NCBI RefSeq assembly: GCF_030272615.1
Contig: NC_081405.1
Span: 612,656,920 to 612,720,919 of the forward strand
DNA: 64,000 bases
Direction: 5' to 3'
Source of the DNA: Cryptomeria japonica
Lineage: Eukaryota > Streptophyta > Pinopsida > Cupressales > Cupressaceae
The notes beneath the pieces are model-generated. The model was given only the letters and a program-made list of their open reading frames with translations. It searched no databases and was not told where the DNA came from. Of this stretch, positions 49,425 to 61,598 are shown one piece after another (the stretch's first letter is position 1; every line of letters starts with the position of its first letter). Made by a program: the position numbers and the translations under genes.

Positions 49425-52290
49425 TTTAATTTTTATCTTATTTATTTTTTTGCTATAAATTTCCTCTCTTAGATTACTCGCAAATAATTCTATTTAGGAG
49501 AATATTCCTTTCTTTACCTTATTTCAAAATAACATTCTTTGTTTATTTTGTGTGCCTAATTTCGCTCCTTGCAGTATTCTCCCTTGACACACTATCAGCG
49601 GTTCAACGAACATGATAGACATTACACAAATCACATCACTAGGGCTAGCTTATATTAACGTCAAAATGACCACTTGACACTTTAAAAGATCAAAATAAAA
49701 GTTACTTTTACCAAGTCCAATCAAAGAAGAAAAATGTCAGCAATTGAAAGATATTAAAATTAGCAACATGGCAAGTGTCATAGCTCCAATAAAAAAGAAA
49801 CATAAATTTAGTGGTCCTTTCATCATAACAATAGAATAACATAAATAAAGTACTAGCCCCTATATCGCAAAATACTATTCAAAGAAAGTCAACAAAAAAA
49901 AAAAATACCGTCGAACCAAAACTCGAAACAAGATGACCATACTAGCCATGCTATAGGGAGTAACCGCAGCACACCACCCAAGATCACATGTCCTGAGTGT
50001 GTTAGGAAGTGATTATTAGACTCTTGAGATTCTTAGATTATCGATATTCCTTTATTATTTACGAAATATCTTATACACATGAGATTGCAATCGTTTTATA
50101 GATCATGTTCCATTTTAACCTTAACGTGATTGCTATCGCAAGCCACACTTTCCGACATAATCCGTTATCTATTTAGGGTTATTAACATCCATAATTATAT
50201 CTAACAGGTGATTGCACTAACTCTACCATCCTCCGTCCATTCTTCTAGGACTTCCATTAATTTTCTTGATATGCTAAACCTTAGTTCAATATTACGTGGT
50301 AACTCATGCATCGACACTTTCATGTCTTACTCACATGCGGTGGGTAGTTCGGCACAAAATTGTCACTTGTATACTTCGAAACACTTAGGTTTTGAAAAAA
50401 TATAATCATATGTTTCTACTAGGACATCATTTGTTTTCTTAGCACCTTTTCTAGCTCCTCGAATTTTCACCTCTAATCATCCTTTCATTCTCGTCAATAA
50501 GGAGCATGTTGCCAAATTACTAACACTTATGGTTAAGAACCAATTGGGGTAGACTAATTGTCAAGAAAAATCAATAACGCTTGACAACTAATTCCTTCCC
50601 ACACATTTCATGACATATTTCAAACAACGCGGAGAGTTGACTTGTTCCCTCCTACTTTCCTTATGCAACTTATGATATCAAGGGGGTGCGTACTCAAGAA
50701 GTGGCCAACACTCACCCTATTACTTAAAATTTGGTAAAAAGAAGTTATCTCTTTCCATATTACTTATTTCTATTTACTTACTAGCCAATTTTTGGTACAT
50801 CACCACTTACAATTTCCTTCAAACCACGTAAACCACCTTATCATCATATTAAGTTGTTACCCAATTACGATATAACATAAGGGTGGTCCAATAATTACCA
50901 ATGTCTTAAGACTTCCATAATTTCCAAATTCTCCCTTGGCTAACCACATAATTCAGCTCCTTATCATGTTCTCATAAAATATCTTATACTGTCAACTAAT
51001 CATCATTAAAACCTTCGTACTATAATATTGTTATACTATCTTTCCATAAGCCATTTCCATCTGCATGTTGTTTCATCCATACTTAATGTTTTCGCATACC
51101 TTCACACTTGAGTGCCATAAATTTACAAACCTACTTCGATTGTGTCAAGTAGTTAAATTGTGTTACATATTGTCTTGTAACTAGCGACAAGCCATGATTG
51201 GGTTGCACTTTTCTCCTTAGGTTCCAAACGAATATTAGTTACTCATTCCTAGAGTATAAGATCCTAATACTCTTACACTCCTTGCACTTCAATAGGGGTT
51301 TTTGTATGATTCCCAAATTGTCTCTACTCTCCTTGTCATTAATTTCTCCAAGATTGTCTTCCCATAAGGGAACTAGTTGTGGCTTTACTTTGCTTGTTTT
51401 CCCCAATTATATAACTACGGATGAACTTAGGGTTTATTGCAATTATGTGCTTTAACCCAAGAAGTTCATGTATCCTTTCTCCTTAGTTAATTCATCTATA
51501 ATATTGCTAGGGTCCACTTATCAAGGAGATTGTCATTCATCATTTTAGTCCTTACCTTTAGGGTTATACAACTCTAGCTTCTCTGCGTTGCTACAAGGAT
51601 TGTCTAACGAATGCTCTTAATAAGTAACCTAGCCTGACCACACGCTTAAGGCACCTATTCATTAGGATAGGTTAATGCTTCTTTCTAATATTCGCAAGGG
51701 TACCTCTTAACTCTTCTTCATTGTTGTCTCAAATGGCGGTCGTGGTCTTCGAACCACCAAAAGTTTCGCATAGCTTAAAAAAAATTTACTTGAGTTGTCG
51801 CTATCTCAATTATCTTGTTTATTGTGCCTTCATCTTATGTCTAACTAGCTTGCTTGACTTGCCAAGTCAAGAACATACCTCGATGGATGGTATTCTCTTA
51901 GTTACCATCAGAGGTAATTTATTATAGAATTAACTCCTCATACTTGATTTGATTAAGGCCATAATTGCATTTGGGTTCCAATTGAATGGTAACCTTATAA
52001 GTACTAATGATCTAAATTTCGTTTATTAAATACCAAGAATATTTATAATTTAAAAAAAAAATTGTAGCCTTTGGGGTCTTATTATGCCATAAACATTATG
52101 ACTAATTAGTTTCAAATTTTAGGGCTTTTAGTGACCCTTGGAACCCCTTGAATTGATCTATGTTGATCTGTTGATTTAGAGGAATTTTCACTTATATTTC
52201 ACTTTTTTATTTCGCAAGTTTCCACCTAGGTGTTATACTTCGAAGCCATATTTTAGTTCAACTAAGTTATAAATGTAGCCCATGTTCACC
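48590..52290 (-). pseudogene. element B interior: decayed, unidentified gag-like coding
   Basis: Minus-strand stretches have protein-like composition with stops mostly at CAG, CAA or CGA-compatible codons. Around 51,820-51,600: FKLCETFGGSKTTTAI, DNNEEELRGTLANIRKKH and RCLKRVVRLGYLLRAFVRQS. Around 50,490-50,210: RGARKGAKKTNDVLVETYDY, SKPKCFEVYK and LRFSISRKLMEVLEEWTEDG. A 71-codon open frame lies at 49,226-49,011. I see no zinc knuckle, protease, reverse transcriptase or integrase motif. It may be a highly diverged gag. The (AC)n run at 49,388-49,421 interrupts it. Confidence 0.4.
49388..49421. repeat. (AC)n microsatellite
   Basis: About 17 AC units in the interior of element B. Confidence 0.95.
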
Positions 52291-52306
52291 AGTGTATGAA
52301 CCTAGG

Positions 52307-52318
52307 GCTCTGATACCA
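52307..52318 (-). other. primer-binding site of element B (initiator Met-tRNA)
   Basis: The minus strand reads TGGTATCAGAGC three bases inside the 5' LTR. Confidence 0.92.
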
Positions 52319-53562
52319 AAATGTCATGCCCAAACTTTTGGGCAAAAACCCAAACAACAATTTTTTTTGAAACACTTAATTATATGCAACCTATGTTGAA
52401 TTAGATGTGACAACTTAACAGGTTGTTCCAAGCGGAATCTTAAATTATAATAAAACATTTTTCTAACGTGAACGATGAATAGAACAAATTTACCTAGAAG
52501 CCTTAGGTTTCTATAAAGCTCCTAGATGACAAAGTTAGGATATTCCTAACATATCAAATGACGATAACTCCTATAATCAAACTGAAAAAAATGATTTTAT
52601 AAGGACAATAATAAATTCACATCGAATGTCCCTTTTATTACAGTTACAAATTATAATTCTTAACTAGATCGACTTCTACTAAATAGGCATTAATATAATT
52701 ACTTGCTTCAATAATAATTATTTATCTCCTAACAAGTTTCCTCCATCCATGATAGTACATCCTTCCTTTATAACTTGATTAAATCTTGTGTCTATAAATT
52801 AATTATTAATATGACTTTAACGTAATAATACTAATTAATCGAGTAATTGAAAATTGAAGTGTCAAACGTTAAAATGTTAAGTGCTTTATTTAGTATAAGA
52901 TTCCATCTAGGCCAAATGAGTTCGCAAGAACAAGGTCTTGGACTTATTTTCGAATACATATAATTCCACCACGATATCCTCTTCCAAAAAAATTAATATT
53001 ATCTCTCCATATAATAAATAAATAAATTCGTTTACGCATAAAACCTCTAAATTAATTGTCAAGAGATATTATTACTCTCAATTAATCTTTTTGATTATAA
53101 TAGGAATTAATTAAATTAACTCTAGCAATTGGATTTTTTTAATCCCATGATTTATTTTAACAATAATTATAATAATGCAAAAATTTGACTAAAGGGCTAA
53201 ATAAATCCATAAAGTTTATTTCCCTATAAAATTTAGTCTGGAATAGCCTAAATTTAGGTGGACTAAATAATCCCCTAAAGTCAAATAATTTATAAAGTCA
53301 ATATAATTTCCTAAAAGATTACACTCTGAAAGATATTTAAATTTTAAAAAAAAACATCATATTCGAATATTTACATGCCCATATGTTTATATAAACATAT
53401 ATAAAATATAAATACATCATACATTAATAATCTAAAAATTATATATATATATGAGTTATAAAACAAGGAATTCCTACTAACCTTACTATTATTTTTTATT
53501 TTTTTTCTCATTTTATATTTTTCTTTATATTAAAATCCTACCCTAACCCGAACCAGGTTAGG

Positions 53563-53570
53563 GTTTTATA
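53563..53570 (-). promoter_or_regulatory. putative TATA box in element B 5' LTR
   Basis: TATAAAAC on the minus strand, same position relative to the palindrome array as in the other LTR. This is the copy that would drive the element. Confidence 0.55.
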
Positions 53571-53634
53571 CTATTGTGCAGGGCCGAGGGCAAGCGGCGG
53601 CCGTGGAGGATATCAGTGGAGGATTTGGAGGAGA

Positions 53635-53882
53635 GTTACTTAGGTCGTCGGGCGGTGGTTACCCCGAGACGCCACTGTGGTTACCCACAGTGGCGGCTGG
53701 GCGCCACTCACTATGGGTAAACACAGTGGCGGGCCAGGTACCCTTCCACTATGGTTACCCACAGTGGGAGGCCCCCAAGCCGACACTGTGGTTGCCCATA
53801 GCAGCGGCCCCCGTGCCGCCCACTGTGGGTAGCCACAGTGGCAGCTTGAGCCGCGTCGCCCACTGTGTTTAAACACAGTGGG
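53635..53882 (-). repeat. 37-bp-period array of GC-rich palindromes (right copy)
   Basis: Units start at 53672, 53709, 53746, 53783, 53820 and 53860, the same 37, 37, 37, 37, 40 spacing as the left LTR. The perfect 24-bp palindrome (53859-53882) is unchanged, although spacers and some arms carry substitutions. Confidence 0.9.
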
Positions 53883-54122
53883 TTCGGCCCCAAAAACCCT
53901 CTATTGTTATTTTTTTAAAAAAATTTAAAATTTCTTTATTTTAATTTTTGTTTGTTTGTTTTTGTTTTATATATATATATATATATATAACTAAAACTAG
54001 GGTTGACTTTGCTATGCAAATATATATTATTTTCATTTTGAACTTTTAAACAGATTAAATAAAAAATTTCAGATTTTAAAACAAATGTATTTCTTTTTTT
54101 TTTAAATACCATGTAGCTAAAA

Positions 54123-54360
54123 TTAGAGATAAACTAATCAACTTTAGATTTATTTTCTGTAATTAAGTAAAATGATAGAATTAAATAAATTTAAGCAGCA
54201 ACTATATTAGATTAGAAAACATTGAAATAAATCTTAGAGATAGACATGTTAATTTTAGATTCAATTTCTACAAAAAATCAAGGGTAACAGAATTTAATAA
54301 ATTTTAACAGCAACTGGATTAACCTAGAAATCATTTAAATTGACCTTAGAGGTATGCATG
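54123..54360. repeat. two-copy imperfect tandem repeat of about 115 bp
   Basis: Successive copies begin TTAGAGATAAAC, TTAGAGATAGAC and (partial) TTAGAGGTATGC and contain GAATTTAATAAATTT-like and CAGCAACT segments. The block lies in the part of the element B LTR missing from the left copy. Confidence 0.65.
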
Positions 54361-54911
54361 TTAAATCTATTAAACCATGATATTTATTTGGGAATAAATA
54401 ATTAGGACTAAATGCAAGATTTTCTTTTACTAACATGCAAGCTTTCTACTTTACTCATTTCCCATTATTTCAATATGCATAAGAAAATTAAATGAACCTT
54501 TATTTTTCAAACTAACATGCATGCAACAAATACTATTTCATTAACTATAAGAAACTTAATCCAAGCTAAACATTTTCATTTTTGCAACAAAATAATACTT
54601 AATAAAAATATAATGCATTTCTTTAAGGTGTATTTAAAATACAATATAGTCAACAATACAAATGGGTGAGATACCCAACTAGCCTCTCATTTCTATTAAA
54701 TGAGGACTTTAAATAAAATGAATGTAAACTTCTTCTTTTTTCAAAATAAATACAACATATAGTTCTTCCTTTATATTGCTGCAACTAAAATATGGTATTC
54801 CATTCCTTAATCTTTTCTACAAATAAAGTAAAACTAGTAACTCCCAAAACTTGTCTTTTTTCTTTTCCTTCCTAGCAACCTGCAAATAAATCATAAGGTT
54901 TTGACCATGGA

Positions 54912-56443
54912 GAGCTTGATAGTTCTGATACTTAAAGATAAGTACAGATGCCAAGCTAATAAGATGAGAGGGGGGGGTGAATCATACAAACTTAATCTTC
55001 CATAAAAACATCAGATTCAACCTCGGTAACATATACTTTAGTAATATAACCAAAACTGCTAAACATGTAAACTCAAAAGCATATAAACATCATAACACTC
55101 ATAACACCAGATTTAACGTGGAAACCCAAATAGGGAAAAACCACTGTGGGATTTTGGACCCACTAAGAAATATACTCTTCTAGAGTATGCTCGGTTAAAA
55201 GCAAATCCTGTTAAAGATTACAAACATATTGCTAGATGTGACCCGGTTAAGGGATTTCCCTCAGATTTGTTAGGATCTTCACCTTGTTAGAAGTGACCTT
55301 GTTAAAGAATTTCAAACACTCAATCAGAATGTCACCTTGCTAGAGGGTTTTACAAATAAGACTATTAAGTCCACTCAGTTAAGAGATTTTCTGTCACTTC
55401 ACTAAATAACAGTAATAAAAATCTATCTGCAACTTCACATCTAAAATGCTAAAGCAGATTCTTATTTGCTCAATACAATATAGACATAGAACTAATCTTG
55501 TCCATCTATTGGGCTCTATACTATGTTATTCAAAACAAGTCTTCAAGCTTCTGTGCTTGGTAGTCACTATGTAGCATCCATGTCCATACACTTGCCTGCA
55601 TACATTGTTTATCAACAGTTCCCTATTTATAAACAATTAGTTAACCGCTTAATCTCCTTGATCACATTTCCCATGATCAATCATAGCCATCAGATCTTCA
55701 AACTTTGTCCAGGTTCAATGTATCCTTCGATCTGAAAATGTTTTACCCCACCTTGGAACTTGCATATATTTCTTGGAACTTGTGCTAGGGTATTGCGGTT
55801 CAATCTAAGCTGTAGATCTTCCTACTAATTTTCCTTTGCCATAGATTATTTAACAAACTTTATTCATGGCATACCAATCATTTAATCATAGCCAGCTCAT
55901 CAACTTCCTTCATTAAATAATGCATGTAATCATTTAATGCATTCTGTTATTACTCGTTAAATACTAAACTTCACTCGGTAGACATTCTGCCTTCATTAAC
56001 TGATAATGATAACCTTTGGGTTTACCGACTAGGTTCCTTAAGGTTTACCGACTAGGTTCTTTGCTCGGTAACATAGTATAGTATTAACCTTTCAATCAAT
56101 AACATATGTAGGATATCAAAACAATCTAATCATCATGATCTCATCATTGTCTAACTTGGTAATAGTTGCCCATTGAATAACTTATTTCTCCCCTTATTCA
56201 TCATATTCTTTTTGTGTCTTTTACCGACATCTTTATACTCATCAAATCATACTTCTCAAGATATGGCAACATCATACTGAATTAGAAAATCAATTTTTTG
56301 ACATCAATGACAAAATAATAATATTAAGACAGTAAACATCCTTAATCAGTTATATCCATAATCATCAACAATCTTCTCAATATCCTTATTGAAATACCAA
56401 CAATCTCTCCTTGTCTGTTATAATGTCAAATGCCAATAGAGCT
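54912..56443 (-). mobile_element. solo copia LTR inside element B 5' LTR, site duplication GAGCT
   Basis: LTR 54917-56438 (1,522 bp) starts TGATAGTTCTGATAC and ends ATGCCAATA (CA decayed to TA). It is flanked by GAGCT at 54912-54916 and 56439-56443. It carries the GAGAGGGG...GGTGAATCA start, the AACGTGGAAACCC segment and the GGTTAAGGGATTT array (about 55,190-55,395) of this copia LTR group. Confidence 0.88.
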
Positions 56444-58371
56444 CACCTCCTAGCCTAGGCTTACTAGAAGCCACCCCCGAGCTTGGAGAACCAAGCCCTA
56501 GACAGGTTACACACATACAAACACAACAAGCAAGGGAAAAAAATACAGTAAACACTTTCCCAACCAAGGCTACACTTCATCACAAGGTGTGATGATTTTA
56601 CATGGGTGGTAGTGGACCAATTACCTTGAGGAGACTACAAGAATGGTAGATCCCACCTCATGGAAAATAAAGATATTTCATAAGTTCATTAACCCCACAT
56701 TCCTTATACCCCCAAGGCATTCATGCCATACTTTCTCCCCTTATGACCCCCAAATGCACAAACCAGGCCATGTGGCAAGGGTCACATATACACCCCTTGA
56801 GTTCGCTCCCATAACGAGAGTCTCTCACTCGAGGGCTGTCAAACTTCTACCACCCACAAGACCATCCTACTGTCCCAAGAGTAGAAGGCCTTGGTTACTC
56901 CCAAATCACAGGAAATGCATAAAAGAGTAAAAGAAAGGTTGCATAATAAAAAAATTTACAAAAGAAATTACAAGACAACAACTTTTTCATTCAACCAATC
57001 TTTCCAACATAAACATGCAACTTAAAAAAGAAACAAAAGAAGGAGATGAACCAACCTTCAATCTGCCCAAAGGTGTGCTAGAACTAGTTTGAGGATGAGT
57101 AGCCCAAATCCACAAATCTTCCTTCTACACTTAGCCAAAATTCTATCCCAAAACTGTATTTTTCAAAATTGCATGATCTCCAAAAATGGAGAGTGGGTGA
57201 TTGCCCGCAAAATCTCTCATCCTTGCCTAAGAAGACCTCAGTGAGAGTTCTCACAAGTTTCTAAAACTGAAAAAGGAAAAAATAAGAAAAAGATCAAAAA
57301 GGATCTCTCATCAAAAGGGAAGGTTATCTAACCTAGATGGCACCTTCTAATTTCAATTTTCGCTCACCTTAGGAAACTCACTTTTTGAGGTGACTAAATA
57401 GTCACATGGGAGTAGACACATGCCTAAAAATACTCCTAACCCATAGGTATACCTTATGGGCTTTAGGAAACACCTTTAAACTACCCCTAGGAGTCCATTT
57501 GACCCCATATAAACCCATCTGAAGTTAACTTTCGGGTCAAACCTGAGTTGACCACTCCAAAGACTCTCTACCCAAGGAAATTTTAGAACCACATTCAAAT
57601 GTTTGAAAAAGCTATATTTGAACAACTCCCTCCAAGAGACAAGTCAAAAATCAAGACATAAATCAACACGTGTCAAGTGACACAATAAAATACATTACAA
57701 AATTACACATGAAATTTGTCTCTTGTTGGATTTATAGAAATTAATAAATTTAATTTAACACACACGCAACATTTACTTTCACAAATAAAATACGATACAT
57801 ACGGGGTGTTGTCTCTCCAAATAGACAACCCCTGACTTTACGAACGTACATAGGTCTAGGTTTGGTTCTCCATAATGTTTCCATGGTCACATGGATAGTT
57901 TTCATGCGCATCTCAATTACCCATTAGTAATTCCAAATAACCTCATATAATATTAAACACATGAATAAGAATACACATCAAACACTTTGCATACAATTTA
58001 CATTTAAACAAATCGATATATCTTATATCCAAATAAATCCACATAAGCAATTATCATATTCCTCATAATTTTGATCCACACATAAGACATGCCTCTTATT
58101 TATATCATCATAGTAAAGTCCTGCAAATCCAATAATGACATACATCATCTCAAATTTATCCTATTCTAGAATCATATAAAGTTATGTATCCATAACACAT
58201 CAAAATGTACACCTCAAGGTGAAATGGTTCTGTAACTTGGTTCAATTACTTTTCTCACCAATCTATCCGTCTAACATAGCCCATCCTATTGAATTATAGC
58301 ATTTATTAGTAAGGTCAACCATGGTCAACTGAGTTAACCAGAGCTTGATCAGGGAGGGGCTCTACAGTTTC

Positions 58372-58719
58372 GATCAGATACATATTATAATGATACAAAC
58401 ACATATTCCAAACTACAACACTTCAATCATCACCAATCGCCGAAATCAATCAAAAGATCTCCTCGTTTACCAGTTAAGGTCCTAATTCTCAGTTCATTGT
58501 CTTTAATACCGGTAAGACATTTTTTGGTAGACCAAAAAGACTTAGATGACAAAATACATCATAGTAAACATAAGTTGCCATCAATGACAATACAAATAAC
58601 TGATCAAAGTCATCCAATCATGCAATCTCAGTCTCTTCATCACAATGTCATCACAAACAGTCCTTTATCGGTTCAGTGATCATTCTTCATTTGCATCAGT
58701 TATGCCAAACATGCCAATA
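58372..58719 (-). repeat. 5' LTR of copia 1, second part
   Basis: 348 bp matching the end of the left LTR (to 38079). Together with 44022-45191 it makes 1,518 bp. Ends CCAATA, then GGATC. Confidence 0.93.
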
Positions 58720-58724
58720 GGATC

Positions 58725-58901
58725 ATTAGAAAGGATGGTAGGGATATCATCATATCTCTTAGGAAGTGGATTATGAGAAAAATGAAAAGGTATGGCTAGA
58801 TCATCATGAGATTCTAGGGCGATGGGGTCTTGGCCAATAATTGTAGGAATGGGAAAACTTTGGGGTCTTGATCTTCATTCATTTTAGGACTTGTTTCTTC
58901 A
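58725..58901 (-). pseudogene. Pro-rich relic, upstream portion
   Basis: On the minus strand, SFPIPTIIGQDPIALESHDD, then LAIPFHFSHNPLPKRYDDIP, then TILSNDPTKK. Its frame continues into 36,556 leftward once copia 1 is excised, confirming that this and 35,347-36,556 were one coding segment. Identity unknown. Confidence 0.45.
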
Positions 58902-60347
58902 TGATGAATAATGATGAACAACAGATACCCTAGTTGGTACTGAGAGGGGGGGTGAATTAGTACAGGCAAAAACTTTCTCAACAACTTATCAGGTTAAAGC
59001 AATACCAACTGGTTGTCACCATTACTGAACTTAACCACAACAATATCGGTTAAACACAATAAGACATCCGACACCATAAACTAATAAGTCTGAACACTTC
59101 AAATATGATCAATACTTGATATCAGGTTCACCTATAAACATATCCATGTGGTATACTATAAATACCATAACCTATTGACTCTGAATGCATAATCTTTCAA
59201 ACAAATAATTCATAAACATCACATGAAAAATGCATAACACATAACACACATATTTTTCATGTGGAAACCCAAATGGGAAAAACTACGGTGGGAATGAATA
59301 GGGTACAAGCTTGTTTTTGAACTCTTTTGAAGCTCACCCTGTTAGGAGCCTAGTCCGATTAAAGACTTTACAATAAGGTTCTTCTAGGAACCGATATGTT
59401 AGAGATCACCCGGTTAAGGGATGCTATATACCCTATTAAAGGTTGAAACCCTGTTATAGGTTACCTCGCTAGAGGATTTGAAGAACTCAATGATCTTGAG
59501 TCACCTGGTTACAGGTTTTACAATAAGCCTGTTAAAGCTACCCGGTGAAGGTATTTTCCAACTATTGAAATGATTAGAAGATAATAGGTAAAACTTTTGA
59601 TCTGATAACAGCACTACATGCCAAGGAAGATCCTTTTCATTTCCTCTACTCTGCAATCACACTCTGCAGTTTTCCTCTTACTGGTCTGGCAAGTATCTCA
59701 TCACTCGGATACACACACAAATTTTGCCAACAACTTTACAATAGAAAACATCATCAACCTTATAGACAACAGTCAGGTTGGTAGCATAAACCCTAAACCC
59801 TAAGCATCTTAGGTTTACAACACAGGTGGTCCAATCCTGACCGTCCAAACACATTGCATAGAGTATTACAATTTCAAATAGACCACAAGACAATCTGCAT
59901 CTTTCATTCATCACTGCACGTGGGAATCAGTAACCCATCATGCTTTCTTCTCATACCACTAAGAAGAATGATCATTCCCGAGGTAGAATCCAAAAGCAAT
60001 CGATCTTTTCATGCAAGATCCTCAAGGAAATCCTTCACGCACACAAGGCAAATGTGGCACCTTGATCTCATTCACATCTGTTAGCTAACTCATCATAGAG
60101 TATCATCAGTTGCATCGCACAAGCAAGATTGCCAAACTAATAACCCTAGAGCTGAGAATACCAACCGCTAGTCATACTTAGTGAAACCCTGACATCGGTT
60201 CACTACATCTCTTCATGCCTCTTCATACCAGTTCACCAACTTCTTTCAATCTACATACCGGTTCACTTACACTTATTGACATCAATGACAACATACATTA
60301 TCATCATATCAACATGTCGGTTCATCATATGCCAATGATATCCAACA
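58902..60347 (-). repeat. 3' LTR of copia 2
   Basis: Begins TGATGAATAATGATGAACAA (two possible TG starts) and ends ATCCAACA at 60347. Contains TACTGAGAGGGGGGGTGAAT and the GTTAGGAGCC/CCCGGTTAAGGGA array at 59,335-59,560. Confidence 0.8.
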
Positions 60348-60361
60348 ATCTCCCCCTTTGG
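60348..60361 (-). other. polypurine tract of copia 2
   Basis: The minus strand reads CAAAGGGGGAGAT directly before the 3' LTR. Confidence 0.88.
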
Positions 60362-60689
60362 CATTAATGGCAATACTTAGTTTAGCATTGCAACTGTAGA
60401 CATGATAGACTAGTGTATCTTTAACATTAGATATATTCTCCTCCATACATCATATATCTTCTCCTCCATACATTAGATATCTTGTCCCCCTTTGACAATA
60501 ATGCCAAAGTGGAGGCACAAGCTTCCAAAATCTACTATGTTGCTCAACCTAAGGAGTAGCATCCTTCAACACATCAATCCTAAAGAATTTGTCGCTTTAG
60601 TACTTGACTGATGCGGAGCACACAACTTTAATTGATTTCATGAAGGGGCAGAACCCCTAATTCACCTCTCAAATAGATAAATGTAGTAT

Positions 60690-61598
60690 TCGGAAGGGCT
60701 TAATGAATATGTCTGCTAGCTGCTCCTTACTAGAAACATGTTGTAGTACAACCTCCTAATTTTGAAATTTCTCTCTCGAGAAGTGATATTTAAGCTCAAT
60801 GTGCTTAGTTCTAGCATGTAATACCGGATTCTTGGAAATACTTATTGCACTTGTATTATCACAAAATATATTAACCAATTCAAATACAGGTACCTTGAAA
60901 CCTTCCAATACATGCTTCATCCAAATTGCTTGAGTGCAATTCATAAATGCTGCCACATATTATGCTTTAGTTGTAGATTGGGAAATACAGCTCTGCTTCT
61001 TACTTGTCCATGACACTAATCTTCCACCTATAAAGAACGCTCCATCGGTTGTGCTCATTTGATCGTCCACATTACCTCCCCAATCGGCATCGGTATATAC
61101 CTTGAGATTATAGTCACGATTATATGGATACCATAATCCATAATCAACTATTCCTTTCAGATATCTAAGAATCCTTTTGACAGCTACCAAGTGGGATTCT
61201 CTTGGACATTTCTGAAAATGAGCTACTATGCCTACTACATGAGCAATATTCGGTATGTTGTGCACCACATAGTGTAGTTTACCGATCATTGACCGGTACT
61301 CCTTTTCATTCACCAGTGTTGAATCATCTTCCTTAGTCAGTTTATAGCCAGTCACCATCGGTGTACCAACTGATTTGCTTTCCTCCATGCCAAAAGTCTT
61401 CAATACCTATTTGACATACTTGGACTAGGTAATAAAGATACCCTCTTTCATTTGTTGAATCTGTAAACCAATGAAGAACTTTATTTCTCCAATAAAAGGC
61501 ATCTCAAACTCTTTCTTCATTTTATCTGCAAACGCATGACTCATTTTATCATCTCCTCAAAAAATTATGTCATCCACAAACACTTCATAGATCAAAAT
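60690..61598 (-). pseudogene. copia 2 reverse transcriptase C-terminal part and RNase H
   Basis: Read right to left. EVFVDDIIF with VDD at 61,569-61,577 (reverse transcriptase active site, Tyr replaced by Phe as in copia 1). FEMPFIGEIKFFIGLQIQQM. VLKTFGMEESKSVGTPMV. EKEYRSMIGKLHYVVHNIPN. RYLKGIVDYGLWYP. Then RNase H: VYTDADWGGNVDDQMSTTDG, GGRLVSWTSKKQSCISQST, IFCDNTSAISISKNPV and HARTKHIELKYHFSRE. Stops near 61,596, 61,555 and 60,957 and two near 61,410-61,430 break it. The end, LADIFIKPF, lies near 60,700. Confidence 0.88.

Larger units (their letters stand above)
52322..58366 (-). repeat. 5' LTR of element B with nested solo LTR
   Basis: Matches 45192-48569 in two blocks, 52,322 to about 54,116 and about 56,859 to 58,366. 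The extra 2.74 kb in between consists of LTR sequence (about 54,117-54,911 and 56,444-56,858) and the solo LTR 54,912-56,443. Without the solo LTR and one duplication the LTR would be about 4.5 kb. Confidence 0.9.
45187..58371 (-). mobile_element. element B: large LTR retrotransposon without recognisable pol, inserted in copia 1 LTR
   Basis: LTRs starting TGTCATGCCCAAAC and ending GGGGCTCTACA lie at 45192-48569 and 52322-58366. Flanking duplications are GTTCC (45187-45191) and GTTTC (58367-58371). The undisturbed copia 1 LTR has GTTTC here. Minus-strand signals fix the orientation: primer-binding site 52307-52318 and polypurine tract 48570-48582. The interior is 3,752 bp with only a decayed gag-like reading, so it is a non-autonomous (LARD-like) element. 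The first ~185 bp of the LTRs differ at about 5 positions, fewer than for copia 1, as nesting requires. Confidence 0.93.
36557..58724 (-). mobile_element. copia 1: Ty1/copia LTR retrotransposon with nested insertions, site duplication GGATC
   Basis: LTRs start TGTTAATCTTAG on the plus strand and are flanked by GGATC (36557-36561 and 58720-58724). The interior, read on the minus strand, runs primer-binding site, gag, protease, integrase, reverse transcriptase, RNase H and polypurine tract: the copia order. The left LTR is 1,518 bp. The right LTR, after removal of element B and one site duplication, is 1,170 + 348 = 1,518 bp. The final CA of the right LTR reads TA (58718-58719). Two further elements sit inside: a solo LTR in RNase H and element B in the 5' LTR. 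Confidence 0.95.
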
